The position numbers and the translations under genes are program-made. This document shows positions 24,285 to 32,630 of a stretch of DNA of 64,000 bases, one piece after another. Source of the DNA: Candidatus Desulfosporosinus nitrosoreducens (GTDB lineage: Bacteria; Bacillota; Desulfitobacteriia; Desulfitobacteriales; Desulfitobacteriaceae); contig NZ_JAVHUW010000041.1 in NCBI RefSeq assembly GCF_030954495.1, positions 1 to 64,000 of the forward strand, written 5' to 3'. The notes under the pieces were generated by a model. It worked only from the letters and a program-made list of their open reading frames with translations. It ran no database searches and had not been told where the DNA came from. The number at the start of each line of letters is the position of its first letter. Positions within the stretch are counted from its first letter, which is position 1.

Positions 24285-25281
24285 TTTGATTGAAAACGAA
24301 GTTATTAAAATGATATCTAAAAAACGGCTGCTCTTTGTTTTTATTATTCTCATTGCCTTAATCACCGTTTTCGCTTACGGCCAAAAACAGACTCAAACGA
24401 GAACCCAGGCCCAGCTTTCTCAGCGCATGGGCCTGACTGCTGCCGGTGATTGGCGCAAAATGGCGGATCAACAGCTGATTGATATGAAAAACAGAATGGC
24501 CAGTCCCTATATGGATGAGAAAAGTAAGTCTTCCCTTCGTGTCAGAATCGAGCAGCTCCAATACAATCTGGACAATAATATCAACCCCTTGGATCTCTCC
24601 GCGGCAAAATTCACAACCAAATTCATGGAGCAGTCCATTTTCCTGTTCCTGCCTTTGTTAATCATAATGCTGGCTGCCGATATGGTATCCGGAGAATCCT
24701 CAAGCGGGACGATCAAGCTCCTTCTTGTCAGAAACGTCCCGCGCTGGAAAATTCTTCTCAGTAAATATTTGACCCTGATTCTTTTTGAGGTTGTCATTGT
24801 TGTTTTTGCTTTTGTGATTTCCGCCCTTATTTCGGGCTGCTTCTTTGGCTTTGGAGGCTGGTCGGCTCCCGTAGCAACCGGATTTAAGGTCCTGGCGGGG
24901 CAATTGGATACTTCCACGGTTCTCAACGTTCCTCAGTGGCAATACGCTCTGATGGTTTATGCCCTGGCCTTTTTCGTGGCAATCGTGGTCGGAAGTATCT
25001 CCTTTATGATTTCTGTGCTCGTCAAAAGCACGGCTGCCTCAATTGGGATTATCATGTCAACCCTCATAGCCGGTAATTTCATCAGTTATTTTCTCTCGGA
25101 TTGGAAAATCACACGTTATTTGTTCATGGTAAATCTCAGACTTACCGATTATTTGTCAGGCTCTTTCCAGCCGATTGAAGGCATGACGATGCTCTTCTCT
25201 GTTATTGTTCTTTTGTGTTGGGCAATTGCTGCACTGATTGTAAGCTTTGTTTATTTTACCAAACAAGATATCTTGGCTTAA
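24268..25281 (+). CDS. ABC-2 type transporter permease
   Basis: The 337-residue permease pairs with the overlapping ATPase gene. It has one N-terminal helix (about 18-36), a roughly 70-residue extracytoplasmic loop, then about five helices from residue 110 on. The segment AADMVSGESSSGTIKLLLVRNVPRWKILLSKY is the coupling-helix region typical of ABC-2 permeases. Two starts are possible: GTG 24268, or TTG 24277, which sits six bases after AAGGTGATC. The stop is 10 bases before the SGNH hydrolase start, so the three form one operon. Confidence 0.9.
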   Translation: MIKLFSLIENEVIKMISKKRLLFVFIILIALITVFAYGQKQTQTRTQAQLSQRMGLTAAGDWRKMADQQLIDMKNRMASPYMDEKSKSSLRVRIEQLQYNLDNNINPLDLSAAKFTTKFMEQSIFLFLPLLIIMLAADMVSGESSSGTIKLLLVRNVPRWKILLSKYLTLILFEVVIVVFAFVISALISGCFFGFGGWSAPVATGFKVLAGQLDTSTVLNVPQWQYALMVYALAFFVAIVVGSISFMISVLVKSTAASIGIIMSTLIAGNFISYFLSDWKITRYLFMVNLRLTDYLSGSFQPIEGMTMLFSVIVLLCWAIAALIVSFVYFTKQDILA

Positions 25282-25291
25282 GGAGAAAGCG

Positions 25292-26104
25292 ATGTTTAAA
25301 AAAAGTATGTGGCATTCGATCCTTGGTATTGCCTTTCCGGGTTTCATTGTTTTAGCGATCGGTTTCTATCAAGCGCTCGGCGTTACCACCTTATCTAACG
25401 TTCAGCCCTCCGCTAAGTCCGTAATGGCGGCAACTGCAGGGGATACAACTGTTTCGCCTTCTCACCCTTCCAACTCTTTGCAAGTGCTCATCCTGGGAGA
25501 CTCCATTGCCAAAGGCACGGGGGATGAAAAAAGCAAAGGCTTTGCGGGCTATCTGAAAGACGATCTCAAAAGCACAACTGCGAAAGAGCTTGAGATGGAT
25601 GATGCCGGAATTGACGGTCTGGAAAGCAAAGGTCTTCTGGAACAGCTTCAAGATAGTAAGCTGGAAAAACTAATTACTAATTCCGACATTATTCTTGTTT
25701 CCATTGGGGGAAATGATCTAAAAAGCATTCTTACTTTAAATAGCCTTGCTCAAGAGGATGCCTTTAACACACGGTTGGACAGTTATTTAAGCAATCTAAA
25801 ACAAGTTCTTGGGATTATTGGCAAAACTAATCCTAAGGCCGAGGTGGTATTTCTGGGACTCTATAACCCCTATGCCAAAGTGACTGACAGCGAAGATGCC
25901 GGATTTTTATCAACCTGGAACTATAAAACGCAGCAGATGATTGAAGGCTATGGGAAGGGAATTTTTATTCCGACCTCCGATCTCATGCAATATAATTTAG
26001 ACCGCTATATTGCTAAAGATGGTCTGCATCCTAATTCTGCCGGCTATCAAGCCCTCTCCAACCGAATTAGTGACTCGATTGAAACGATTGTGGCGAAATT
26101 ATAA
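25292..26104 (+). CDS. SGNH/GDSL family hydrolase, membrane anchored or secreted
   Basis: The start is ATG 25292 behind AAGGAGAAAGCG. The 270-residue protein has an N-terminal hydrophobic segment (about 8-28), a short linker, and an SGNH esterase domain. Block I is GDSIAKG (Ser71), block III GGND (Asn141), and block V DGLHP with Asp243 and His246. It resembles lysophospholipase L1/YtpL-type acylhydrolases. The location after an ABC exporter suggests it acts outside on an exported or envelope lipid or ester. Substrate unknown. Confidence 0.9.
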   Translation: MFKKSMWHSILGIAFPGFIVLAIGFYQALGVTTLSNVQPSAKSVMAATAGDTTVSPSHPSNSLQVLILGDSIAKGTGDEKSKGFAGYLKDDLKSTTAKELEMDDAGIDGLESKGLLEQLQDSKLEKLITNSDIILVSIGGNDLKSILTLNSLAQEDAFNTRLDSYLSNLKQVLGIIGKTNPKAEVVFLGLYNPYAKVTDSEDAGFLSTWNYKTQQMIEGYGKGIFIPTSDLMQYNLDRYIAKDGLHPNSAGYQALSNRISDSIETIVAKL

Positions 26105-26118
26105 ACGTTACAATCCCT

Positions 26119-26511
26119 CTAATTTTTGAGAGGTGTTACCTTGATAGGACCACTAAAGTTCGGCAGTAAACTTGGCCCGGATCCTTTTCCCGTAACGGCG
26201 TCTTTGACACAATCTCGTGTATAATCATCTGATTCAGTAATTGACGATTGGCCGGCGCCAATGGCTTTATACTCATCCCTAAGCATTGCTTCGAATTGGG
26301 CAGGTGTCATATTTTTGATATTGTTATAGACTGTCTCCTTGTTCCCGTCCGGAATGTGTATAGTTGACCCCAGTTCTGCGTTAATTTTATCAATAGCTGC
26401 CTGATAAGGCGCAAGCCGTTCATCAATTGTTGCCGCTTTTTTGATAGTATCCGGCGTACATGCTACAAGTAGCAAAGAAATGAACAAAATCATCCATACC
26501 AATTTCCTCAT
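26119..26511 (-). CDS. Small lipoprotein, unknown function
   Basis: The 130-residue protein has a clear lipoprotein signal with lipobox LLVAC (Cys18). The mature part is hydrophilic, with repeated short helices (ERLAPYQAAIDKINAELG, MTPAQFEAMLRDEY), and ends in a Gly/Pro-rich tail (GKGSGPSLLPNFSGP). No known domain is recognised. AAGGAGGTG precedes the ATG. It converges with the SGNH gene, 14 bases apart. A weak hairpin (CCCTCT/AGAGG, 26113-26132) lies across the junction. Confidence 0.8.
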   Translation of the reverse strand: MRKLVWMILFISLLLVACTPDTIKKAATIDERLAPYQAAIDKINAELGSTIHIPDGNKETVYNNIKNMTPAQFEAMLRDEYKAIGAGQSSITESDDYTRDCVKDAVTGKGSGPSLLPNFSGPIKVTPLKN

Positions 26512-26601
26512 AAATACACCTCCTTTTTTCTGATATTCCAGTAATATCTAGACCTAGTTTTAATATACCACATTCTCCTGCTTATTCCATATCCCATAAT
26601 T

Positions 26602-26670
26602 GATCCGCTGACTAATCCGCTTTAAGACTCCCGCTTTAGCAAGCGGTGAGTTAAGAGCGGCTAAATCCCT
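26602..26670 (+). repeat. Two-hairpin dispersed repeat, copy 3 (first hairpin only)
   Basis: The sequence from GATCCGCTGACTAATCCGCT to GAGCGGCTAAATCCCTG matches the first hairpin of the copies at 376-500 and 14058-14178 with a few substitutions, then diverges exactly where the spacer to hairpin 2 would begin. It suggests that hairpin 1 is an independent unit or that this copy is truncated. Confidence 0.8.
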
Positions 26671-26865
26671 GCTCCCCAACCCTGGTCCGTATCTCCCAAT
26701 CCTTTGGTCATTATATAGTCTTTAGGTATTTTATTGCCAATTAAGACAGCTTTATTAAATAACAAAGGATCACGCTCCCCTCCAAACATCAGCAAAGAGG
26801 TGAATTCTCAATCCTTTAGGAATATATTCGTCTCTAAGAATAATTAGATGTGGCGCACGAGAAAA

Positions 26866-27120
26866 GGGTCCTACTAAAAATAATTTAGATAGGACCCAAA
26901 AATCAGGAGGATGTTATTTACAGTAACCAATTCTAGAGAAATGATACATTTTCCAGGTTCGCTAAACATCTTAAAAGTATAAGTCAGCAAATTTTCTCCT
27001 GAAAAAGCTAAATAAACGCCAAATTAAAGAAAACTCGACTTAGGCCGAGTTTGCGAAAGCAGAAACTGTTAGCTGCCCTTATGCAGTCAGAAAGCATAAC
27101 TTCGTCAATACTTTCTGACT
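26866..27120. repeat. Cluster of three inverted repeats
   Basis: GGGTCCTA/TAGGACCC (26866-26897), AAACTCG/CGAGTTT (27031-27052) and AGTCAGAAAG/CTTTCTGACT (27085-27120) are each perfect. The first and last resemble terminators without clear T-runs. They may belong to an untranslated RNA or be remnants of a lost element. Confidence 0.45.
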
Positions 27121-27175
27121 TCATCCCTGCTGACAAGGTCTTGCAGGAATTGGTTGAGAATTCTGCCGCTATCAC

Positions 27176-27379
27176 TTATTTTATATAGTGAAACCCTGTT
27201 TCACAATCGTAACAAAGGTCATATGCCTCGATTTCACGTACTTGTCGCGGATGCAAATCGTTCCTATGGTCCGAGTAGATTCCTCGGGTTCCTTTTTTCC
27301 ATTCGCTGTAGTTGGGGGCTGAAACTTTCGCTTCTGTCCATTCAGAGTTCCCTTTTCTTTCATTTCTCCCATGAGTCAT
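27176..27379 (-). CDS. Hypothetical protein, 67 residues, C-terminal CxxC
   Basis: The ATG at 27379 has a near-perfect AGGAGGTGA site eight bases upstream. The small, polar, basic protein (MTHGRNERKGNSEWTEAK...) contains a Trp-Lys-rich middle and a C-terminal CYDCETGF motif that could bind zinc. No family is recognised. The excellent ribosome site is the main support. It has no co-directional partner nearby. Confidence 0.65.
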   Translation of the reverse strand: MTHGRNERKGNSEWTEAKVSAPNYSEWKKGTRGIYSDHRNDLHPRQVREIEAYDLCYDCETGFHYIK

Positions 27380-27640
27380 ATTAATCACCTCCTCAAAATA
27401 TAACCCTGTTCAATTTGAAGCAAAAATTAGTGCTCAAAACCTGTTTCAAATAATAAAACTAGGTTTCATTATTGTTACCATGCTTGTATCTTATCACATT
27501 GCCTCTATTGCATCAAGTAGTTTTCTAGGGTAACTGAAGTTTTAACATCTTAATTTTAAAGCTATAAATCAAAAAAGTCAATATATTTAGTAAAATCAGA
27601 AGATAGCCTTTTCAAGGAAATGTTTGACAACATTGCTTTA

Positions 27641-27672
27641 AAAAAAGTAACCAGACCTCAGCGTTCTGGTTA
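27641..27672 (-). terminator. Terminator of the methyltransferase gene
   Basis: On the minus strand TAACCAGA pairs with TCTGGTTA, loop 9 bases, followed by CTTTTTTT. It begins right at the stop codon. Confidence 0.85.
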
Positions 27673-28548
27673 TTAATACCCCAAATATTTACGTAATTCT
27701 TTTAAACTGGAATAGTATCCTAAAAAAGTTTTTCTGAGCCAATAGCTAAAGGTTTTTGGGGGCAAAGGTGTCGGCTTTGGCTTGCGGCCCAAAAAAAGAC
27801 CAAAGCCAAAAAAGCTTCGATTATACTTCATGAAGTTTGCATTGCGTTGCAGCCTGTTGACTAGACCGGGCTGGTATCTGATTTTTTGCGGCAGATCTTT
27901 GATCAATAACCAATCCTTTTTTAGCTCTCCTAAAAGCAGATTGCCATTGTTTCTCATAGGCTGGGGATTTTTTGCTGTAACGTCTTCAAATCCTGCTTCT
28001 GTTAGAGTTTTTAGCCATTCTTCAAAAGGTAGTGGATTAGTCCCCGAACCAAAGCAGGTTTCCATTTGGGTTTTTAGATGAGGAGGCAGCTCCTTAAGCA
28101 AGGCCATTTCTAGATCGGCAACCCTGCCTTCAGGTTTAAGAACCCGGCAGAACTCACGGTATACTTTTACCTTATCTAAAAAAACTGTGATCGATTCCGC
28201 CATGACTAAGTCAAAGAGATTATCCTCAAAAGGCAGCCTATAGACATCTGCCACCTCAAACTTAACAAGATGAGAAACGCCTTCCCTTTCAGCTCTCTTT
28301 CTGGCTTTTTCCACCATTAGGGGGCTGATGTCAATTCCAATGATTTTGCAGCCGATGGTTTTAGCAATATGACAAGCTGTAAGGCCGCTGCCACAGCCGG
28401 CATCAAGCACATATTCCCCAGGCTTTATTTCCATAGCTTCTAAATTTTGCTTGGTCGCGGGAAAGCCTCCCGGATGGGAGCTTCCCACCCCTAACCAGGC
28501 GATTAATTCGAAATAATTCATATCTTCAACGCGTTTAGTATTCTCCAA
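27673..28548 (-). CDS. Class I SAM-dependent methyltransferase
   Basis: The 291-residue protein has a Rossmann-type SAM-binding domain: motif I VLDAGCGSG (47-55), IGIDISPLMVEKA, motif II region FDLVMAES and CRVLKPEGRVADLE. It resembles UbiE/Methyltransf_11 enzymes. The C-terminal 90 residues (LGRKPKPTPLPPKTFSYWLRKTF) are unlike the core and may set substrate choice. The start is TTG with AAGGGGGTG five bases upstream. It is monocistronic. Substrate unknown; small molecule or lipid methylation is most likely. Confidence 0.88.
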   Translation of the reverse strand: MENTKRVEDMNYFELIAWLGVGSSHPGGFPATKQNLEAMEIKPGEYVLDAGCGSGLTACHIAKTIGCKIIGIDISPLMVEKARKRAEREGVSHLVKFEVADVYRLPFEDNLFDLVMAESITVFLDKVKVYREFCRVLKPEGRVADLEMALLKELPPHLKTQMETCFGSGTNPLPFEEWLKTLTEAGFEDVTAKNPQPMRNNGNLLLGELKKDWLLIKDLPQKIRYQPGLVNRLQRNANFMKYNRSFFGFGLFLGRKPKPTPLPPKTFSYWLRKTFLGYYSSLKELRKYLGY

Positions 28549-29120
28549 AGACTCACCCCCTTCTCTTCTATAAGATATATGGTATTATATTCCAAGAATA
28601 AATCCCCTGATAGTTGTTCACTTCCAATATAAAGCAAACTTAACTAGCGGCACACTTGCACAGGCAGCCGCCTCACACATGGTTTTGCGGACAATACACC
28701 GGCCAGCCTGTTTGCTCTGGGGCCAATCTGGTTCGCCGTGATGCTGCCCGTTTTCGACCTGGGCTGCCTCGCCTGGCGGACGGTTGTGCAGAGCAGACCA
28801 AAGCGCCCGGTACCGGAGAAGCACAGGATGCTTAGGTTCCCCAGAGTTGCTCTCTTCACGCTTGCGCTGGCGGCAGCAACAGCCTGAATCCCACTTACCT
28901 GAACACTTGTGATTTGTGAATTTCGGACAAATCCAGGACATGTATTATGTATTCAACAAAAAAGGAGTTGTACTCAAGCTGGCCTTCCAGTTTCGTACAA
29001 CCCCATTATAATAACTAAAGCAGAGAGCTATGAAATTATTAGTTAATTTTCTTAGTTAATATTAATAATTGCTTTGAATCCAAAAGAATCCCGTAGTGCC
29101 GTCTAACATTAACAGCATCT
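28549..29120. other. Intergenic stretch with GC-rich foreign-looking segment and terminator
   Basis: The segment at about 28640-28890 is clearly richer in G+C than its AT-rich flanks. Its plus strand has a long open frame without a start, reading SLFALGPIWFAVMLPVFDLG and a second hydrophobic stretch before a stop near 28889, like a piece of a membrane protein. The opposite strand also stays open by chance. It is followed by the aminotransferase terminator (28958-29004). No complete gene is supported. Confidence 0.4.
28958..29004 (-). terminator. Terminator of the class V aminotransferase gene
   Basis: On the minus strand GGGGTTGTAC...GTACAACTCC forms a stem with an inner CTGG/CCAG, followed by TTTTTTG. 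It lies about 115 bases after the stop codon. Confidence 0.8.
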
Positions 29121-30284
29121 TTATACTGAATGATAGATTTTAGTAAATTCAGCAACGGCTTTTTCAATATCCGCTTCATGTCCCATTTCTTTAAGAGTTT
29201 CGCCAACAAGTTCAAGAGCTTTAACAAACATCTTTTCCGTGGCGTTCCCCATATGACCGATACGGAAGGCCTTTCCGGACAACGATGCCAAAGCTCCGGC
29301 TATGACCATGCCTTTTTGAGCTAAGCGGGCACGGAATTCGGCATCAATCACGCCTTCCGGGTAGAGGATACAGCTTAAAGTCGGAGCGGCGGTTTCCTCG
29401 GGAGCTAAAGGTTTCATCCCATAGACGGATAAGCCTGCTCTCACAGCCCGCCCTAAAGCGGCATGACGTTGATAGCGTTTGCCCAATCCTTCAGACATGA
29501 CGATTTCCATACCTTTATTGAAAGCGTAAATCATGTTCACGGGAGGCGTTGCGTAATATTTTCCGGGATCGTTCATAATCGGGAGCCAGTTTTTAATATC
29601 CGAGTAATAGCCGGTAACGGCCGGCATGGCCTCGCGTGCCGCTAAAGCCCTGGGTCCGAAGGCTACAATGGCCAACCCGGGGGGAACGCCAATCGCTTTT
29701 TGCGAGCCTGTTAAGACTACATCCATGGTGTAAGCCGGATCGCCATAGGCCTTCTGCATGTCTTCCTCAACGGCCGCAGCGGCACATACACCGTCAAGAA
29801 TAAACAGTGCTCCCGATTTTTTGACGACAGGCACTAATTGATCAAGATTAGCCATAACTCCCGTTGAAGTATCAACATGAGTTACAGTGACAGCTTTGAA
29901 GCCGCCTTCTGCTAATTTTTCCTCAACTAACTCTTTACGGACATGCTGGCCCCATTCAGCCTGAATAGTCTCGACTTGGATGCCGAAAGACTTAGCCAGG
30001 GGAACGAAGCGGTCACCAAAATAACCGTGGCTGATCACCAATAGCTTTTCGCCGGGAGCAATAGTGTTGATGATGGCAATTTCCATGGCAAGAGTTCCGG
30101 AACCGGCAATGACGAATACTTCCCCGTCAGTGTTAAACAACTTTTTAGTCATCTCTAAGCTGTTTTTAAAAATTTTAACGAAACGCGGATCGGTATGAGC
30201 ATAAGTTTCATGGGTTAAAGCATCATAAATTTCATCGACAACGGGCGTAGGCCCAGGGATAAGCAACATTTCTTTATTAGGCAC
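29121..30284 (-). CDS. Class V PLP-dependent aminotransferase (alanine-glyoxylate / serine-pyruvate type)
   Basis: The start is GTG 30284, seven bases after GAAAGGGG; an ATG nine codons earlier overlaps the ribosome site. The 387-residue enzyme follows the AGT1/serine-glyoxylate aminotransferase pattern: LLIPGPTPV near the N-terminus, AGSGTLAMEIAI, HVDTSTGV, the cofactor Asp in FILDGVC and the PLP-binding Lys196 in TGSQKAIG. It transfers an amino group between alanine or serine and glyoxylate or pyruvate in the cytoplasm. It lies after the Flx-Hdr operon but has its own promoter region, as a strong terminator (30436-30475) separates them. Confidence 0.92.
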   Translation of the reverse strand: MPNKEMLLIPGPTPVVDEIYDALTHETYAHTDPRFVKIFKNSLEMTKKLFNTDGEVFVIAGSGTLAMEIAIINTIAPGEKLLVISHGYFGDRFVPLAKSFGIQVETIQAEWGQHVRKELVEEKLAEGGFKAVTVTHVDTSTGVMANLDQLVPVVKKSGALFILDGVCAAAAVEEDMQKAYGDPAYTMDVVLTGSQKAIGVPPGLAIVAFGPRALAAREAMPAVTGYYSDIKNWLPIMNDPGKYYATPPVNMIYAFNKGMEIVMSEGLGKRYQRHAALGRAVRAGLSVYGMKPLAPEETAAPTLSCILYPEGVIDAEFRARLAQKGMVIAGALASLSGKAFRIGHMGNATEKMFVKALELVGETLKEMGHEADIEKAVAEFTKIYHSV

Positions 30285-30435
30285 GATATGACCCCTTTCT
30301 GTAATGTCCAACCTTTATTTTAGTATTTCCTACTATCCCCAATATATAAATACTAATTTCTATAATTTCTACTTAAATTGTGTATTTCCTGCAACAATTT
30401 AAGTTTTTCTCTGTATACAGGGTATGGGGGTAAAA

Positions 30436-30475
30436 TAAAGCCCCGGCGGGCGGTTGTACCGCCCGTGGGGGCTTA
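30436..30475 (-). terminator. Terminator of the Flx-Hdr operon
   Basis: On the minus strand AAGCCCC/GGGGCTT encloses GGGCGGT/ACCGCCC with a 3-base loop, followed by TATTTT. It is GC-rich and strong, 45 bases past the last stop. Confidence 0.9.
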
Positions 30476-30519
30476 TGATCTTACATGGTCCGTCTGCTAT
30501 TCATGACACAGTCAGAGTT

Positions 30520-31764
30520 CTATTTCGGGGTGTTCTCCGTTTCTGCGCCTTCGCCCTCTTCTTCCGTCACTAAGGCATTCTCAATAAGGTGACTGAGATG
30601 ATACATTTTCATGCCAAGCTTATAGAATTTATTCATGTCATTAAACTGGTCGATACAGTTGTGACAAGGAATACAGCCTATTTTGGCGCCGGTGGCTAGC
30701 AATTGCTCTACTTTTGGTTTAGCCTTTTCCATACGCTGCTGTTTGGTAGCCGCAACAGCCAAAGCTCCGCCGCCGGCTCCGCAACAGATGTTATACTTGC
30801 CATCGGGGTTCATCTCGCGGTAATCCATGACAACATTCTTAATGACATAACGCTGCGGTTCATAGACCCCTTCTTTACGCACCGTATTACAGGGATCGTG
30901 CATCGTAACAGGGAGAGGATTTTTAGTTTTATCCAGTTTTAGTCGGCCTTCTTTGATCCAATCGGCGTAAAGCTCGACGATATGGCGAACAGGGAAATCC
31001 TTACCTTTCCAGAAGGAACGTTTGAACATTCGGCAGGAGCGGAAGGCGTGACCGCATTCTGTGACGATGAGCTCTTTGGCATTCAGACGCTCTACCTCTT
31101 CGAAAAGCGGCCGGGAAATTTCCTGAAACTGATCATTTTTCCCGGTGAAGAGACAGATATTGGTTGCATCCCAGCGCTTGCTGCTAAGGGTATAGTTGGC
31201 CTTAGCGGCAGCGAAAACATGCAGGATGGTTTGCAGCTCATTGGGATAATGTTTAACCTCTCTGGCATTGAAACCAAACATAAAATCGGCATTCGGCACA
31301 TCGATGGGGATTTTATAGTTAGGATCTTTCAGTTCGTTCTGGAGTTCCTCTTCCAGCCACTCCAAAGTTTCATCATAATCGATTTGTTCTACCGCCATTT
31401 GGTTACCCGTTCTGATATGATCATCGGCAATAATTTGCAAATGTCCGGGAGGAACAGGTGTTTTGCCGCGGAAAGCTCTGGTAATGGCCGCAATATTTAC
31501 ACCCATAGGGCATTCCACAGTACAGCGTTCACACATATTGCAATTCCAGACGAAGGGATCGTTTTCCACTTCTTCCCTCAGTCCAAGCGCTACTTTGCGG
31601 ATAAATTTACGCGGGTCATTATCCTCGACTAAATCACTATACTTACAGCCGGCAGTACACATACCACAGGTAAGACAATTGGAAAAATCATAGCCATTCA
31701 GCATGCCGGCCACTTCATCACGTAAAGTTGGATCAAAACTTTTAACTCTTAAGGGTTCTGCCAT
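30520..31764 (-). CDS. HdrD/DsrK-like iron-sulfur protein (fused HdrC-HdrB)
   Basis: The 414-residue protein joins an HdrC-type ferredoxin half to an HdrB-type CCG half. Two [4Fe-4S] motifs lie at Cys30/33/36/40 and Cys75/78/81/85. The CCG domain follows with HDPCN, NICCGAGGG and GCIPCHNC, which in HdrB/DsrK hold the noncubane or catalytic cluster that reduces disulfides. In FlxABCD-HdrABC complexes HdrB and HdrC are separate; here one polypeptide serves both, as in HdrD and DsrK. The acceptor may be the DsrC trisulfide or another thiol pair. It is the last gene of the six-gene operon. GGAGGTGATATAA precedes the ATG. The Glu-rich C-terminal tail is unusual. Confidence 0.9.
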   Translation of the reverse strand: MAEPLRVKSFDPTLRDEVAGMLNGYDFSNCLTCGMCTAGCKYSDLVEDNDPRKFIRKVALGLREEVENDPFVWNCNMCERCTVECPMGVNIAAITRAFRGKTPVPPGHLQIIADDHIRTGNQMAVEQIDYDETLEWLEEELQNELKDPNYKIPIDVPNADFMFGFNAREVKHYPNELQTILHVFAAAKANYTLSSKRWDATNICLFTGKNDQFQEISRPLFEEVERLNAKELIVTECGHAFRSCRMFKRSFWKGKDFPVRHIVELYADWIKEGRLKLDKTKNPLPVTMHDPCNTVRKEGVYEPQRYVIKNVVMDYREMNPDGKYNICCGAGGGALAVAATKQQRMEKAKPKVEQLLATGAKIGCIPCHNCIDQFNDMNKFYKLGMKMYHLSHLIENALVTEEEGEGAETENTPK

Positions 31765-31787
31765 TTATATCACCTCCGATATTTGAA

Positions 31788-32630
31788 TTAATATTCACTG
31801 GGCAGTTCTTTTAGTTGAGCCATAGAAAAGACCGGACCATCTTTGCAGACATATTCGGTTCCGATATTGCAGCGTCCACAGATTCCCAAACCGCATTTCA
31901 TGCGCATTTCCAGGGAGGTATAGATTCTCTCCGGCGGGAAGTTCAGCTTTTCTAAAACCGGCAAGGTGAATTTAATCATGGCCGGCGGTCCGCAAACAAC
32001 AGCATAGGTGTTGACGGAAGAAGGAGCGACTTGCTCGGTAATCGAAGGGATGAAACCGACATGCTTGGTCCATCCTTCGGCGGGACGGTCAATCGTCGTC
32101 ACGAGATTAATATTGGGGTTCTTTTCCCATTCCGCTAATTCTTCTTTATAGAGCAGGAGGCCTGGGTTTCTTGCTCCGTAAATAACCGTAATATCGCCGT
32201 AATCGCCGCGGTGTTTTTCATCCAGCATATAAACTGCCAGGGAACGAAGCGTCGTAAAGGCAAAACCTCCGCCGATAATGACGAGATTCTTCCCTTTGAA
32301 TTCTTCGACCGGGTAGTAGTTACCCATGGGTCCTCTGACTCCCACCATGGTACCTTCTTCCATCAGGTGGAGGGCATTAGACACACAGCCTACTTTAGCA
32401 ACGGAGAATTTCAGAACACCGGGCTCAGTGGGAGAGGTGGCAATCCCAAAAGGAGCCTCACCATAGCCAAAAGCGCTGAGTTCAGCAAACTGGCCGGGCA
32501 TATATTTAAAGTTTTCTTCATCCTGCTTATTGAGATATTCCAAGGTAAAGGTGTTAATATTTCTGTCTTCCGTCTCAACGAGATTTTTAGCGAGCCTCAT
32601 GGTTATTGGAAGATAAGGATTCTGTTGCAT
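31788..32630 (-). CDS. flxA: FlxA-like FAD/NAD(P)-binding oxidoreductase subunit
   Basis: The 280-residue subunit belongs to the ferredoxin reductase group with AsrB, PyrK and FlxA. It has an FAD-binding barrel (about 1-100, YMPGQFAELSAFGYGEAPF), an NAD-binding domain (GGGFAFTTLRSLAVYM, YGARNPG, VCGPPAMIKF), and a C-terminal [2Fe-2S] site (MRMKCGLGICGRCNIG ... VCKDGP). It should oxidise NADH and pass electrons to the partner ferredoxin subunits. Its ATG overlaps the upstream stop by one base (TAATG), and the HdrD-like gene follows after 23 bases. The assignment as FlxA rests on the operon context. Confidence 0.88.
   Translation of the reverse strand: MQQNPYLPITMRLAKNLVETEDRNINTFTLEYLNKQDEENFKYMPGQFAELSAFGYGEAPFGIATSPTEPGVLKFSVAKVGCVSNALHLMEEGTMVGVRGPMGNYYPVEEFKGKNLVIIGGGFAFTTLRSLAVYMLDEKHRGDYGDITVIYGARNPGLLLYKEELAEWEKNPNINLVTTIDRPAEGWTKHVGFIPSITEQVAPSSVNTYAVVCGPPAMIKFTLPVLEKLNFPPERIYTSLEMRMKCGLGICGRCNIGTEYVCKDGPVFSMAQLKELPSEY

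Larger units (their letters stand above)
26512..27175. other. Gene-poor stretch with repeat copy 3 and several hairpins
   Basis: About 660 bases hold the lipoprotein promoter and ribosome site, the partial repeat copy (26602-26670) and three separate inverted repeats between 26866 and 27120. No frame with a ribosome site was found. A 38-codon minus-strand frame near 27005-27125 lacks support. Confidence 0.5.

Noticed and set aside
27005..27125. Minus-strand 38-codon frame in the hairpin-rich gap
   Set aside because: The upstream sequence has only a weak GGG before ATG, and the frame overlaps two perfect inverted repeats.
28618..28941. Minus-strand open frame of 107 codons in the GC-rich segment
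   Set aside because: It has no ribosome site and no domain, and both strands are open in this GC-rich piece, which happens by chance. It is reported as a fragment instead.
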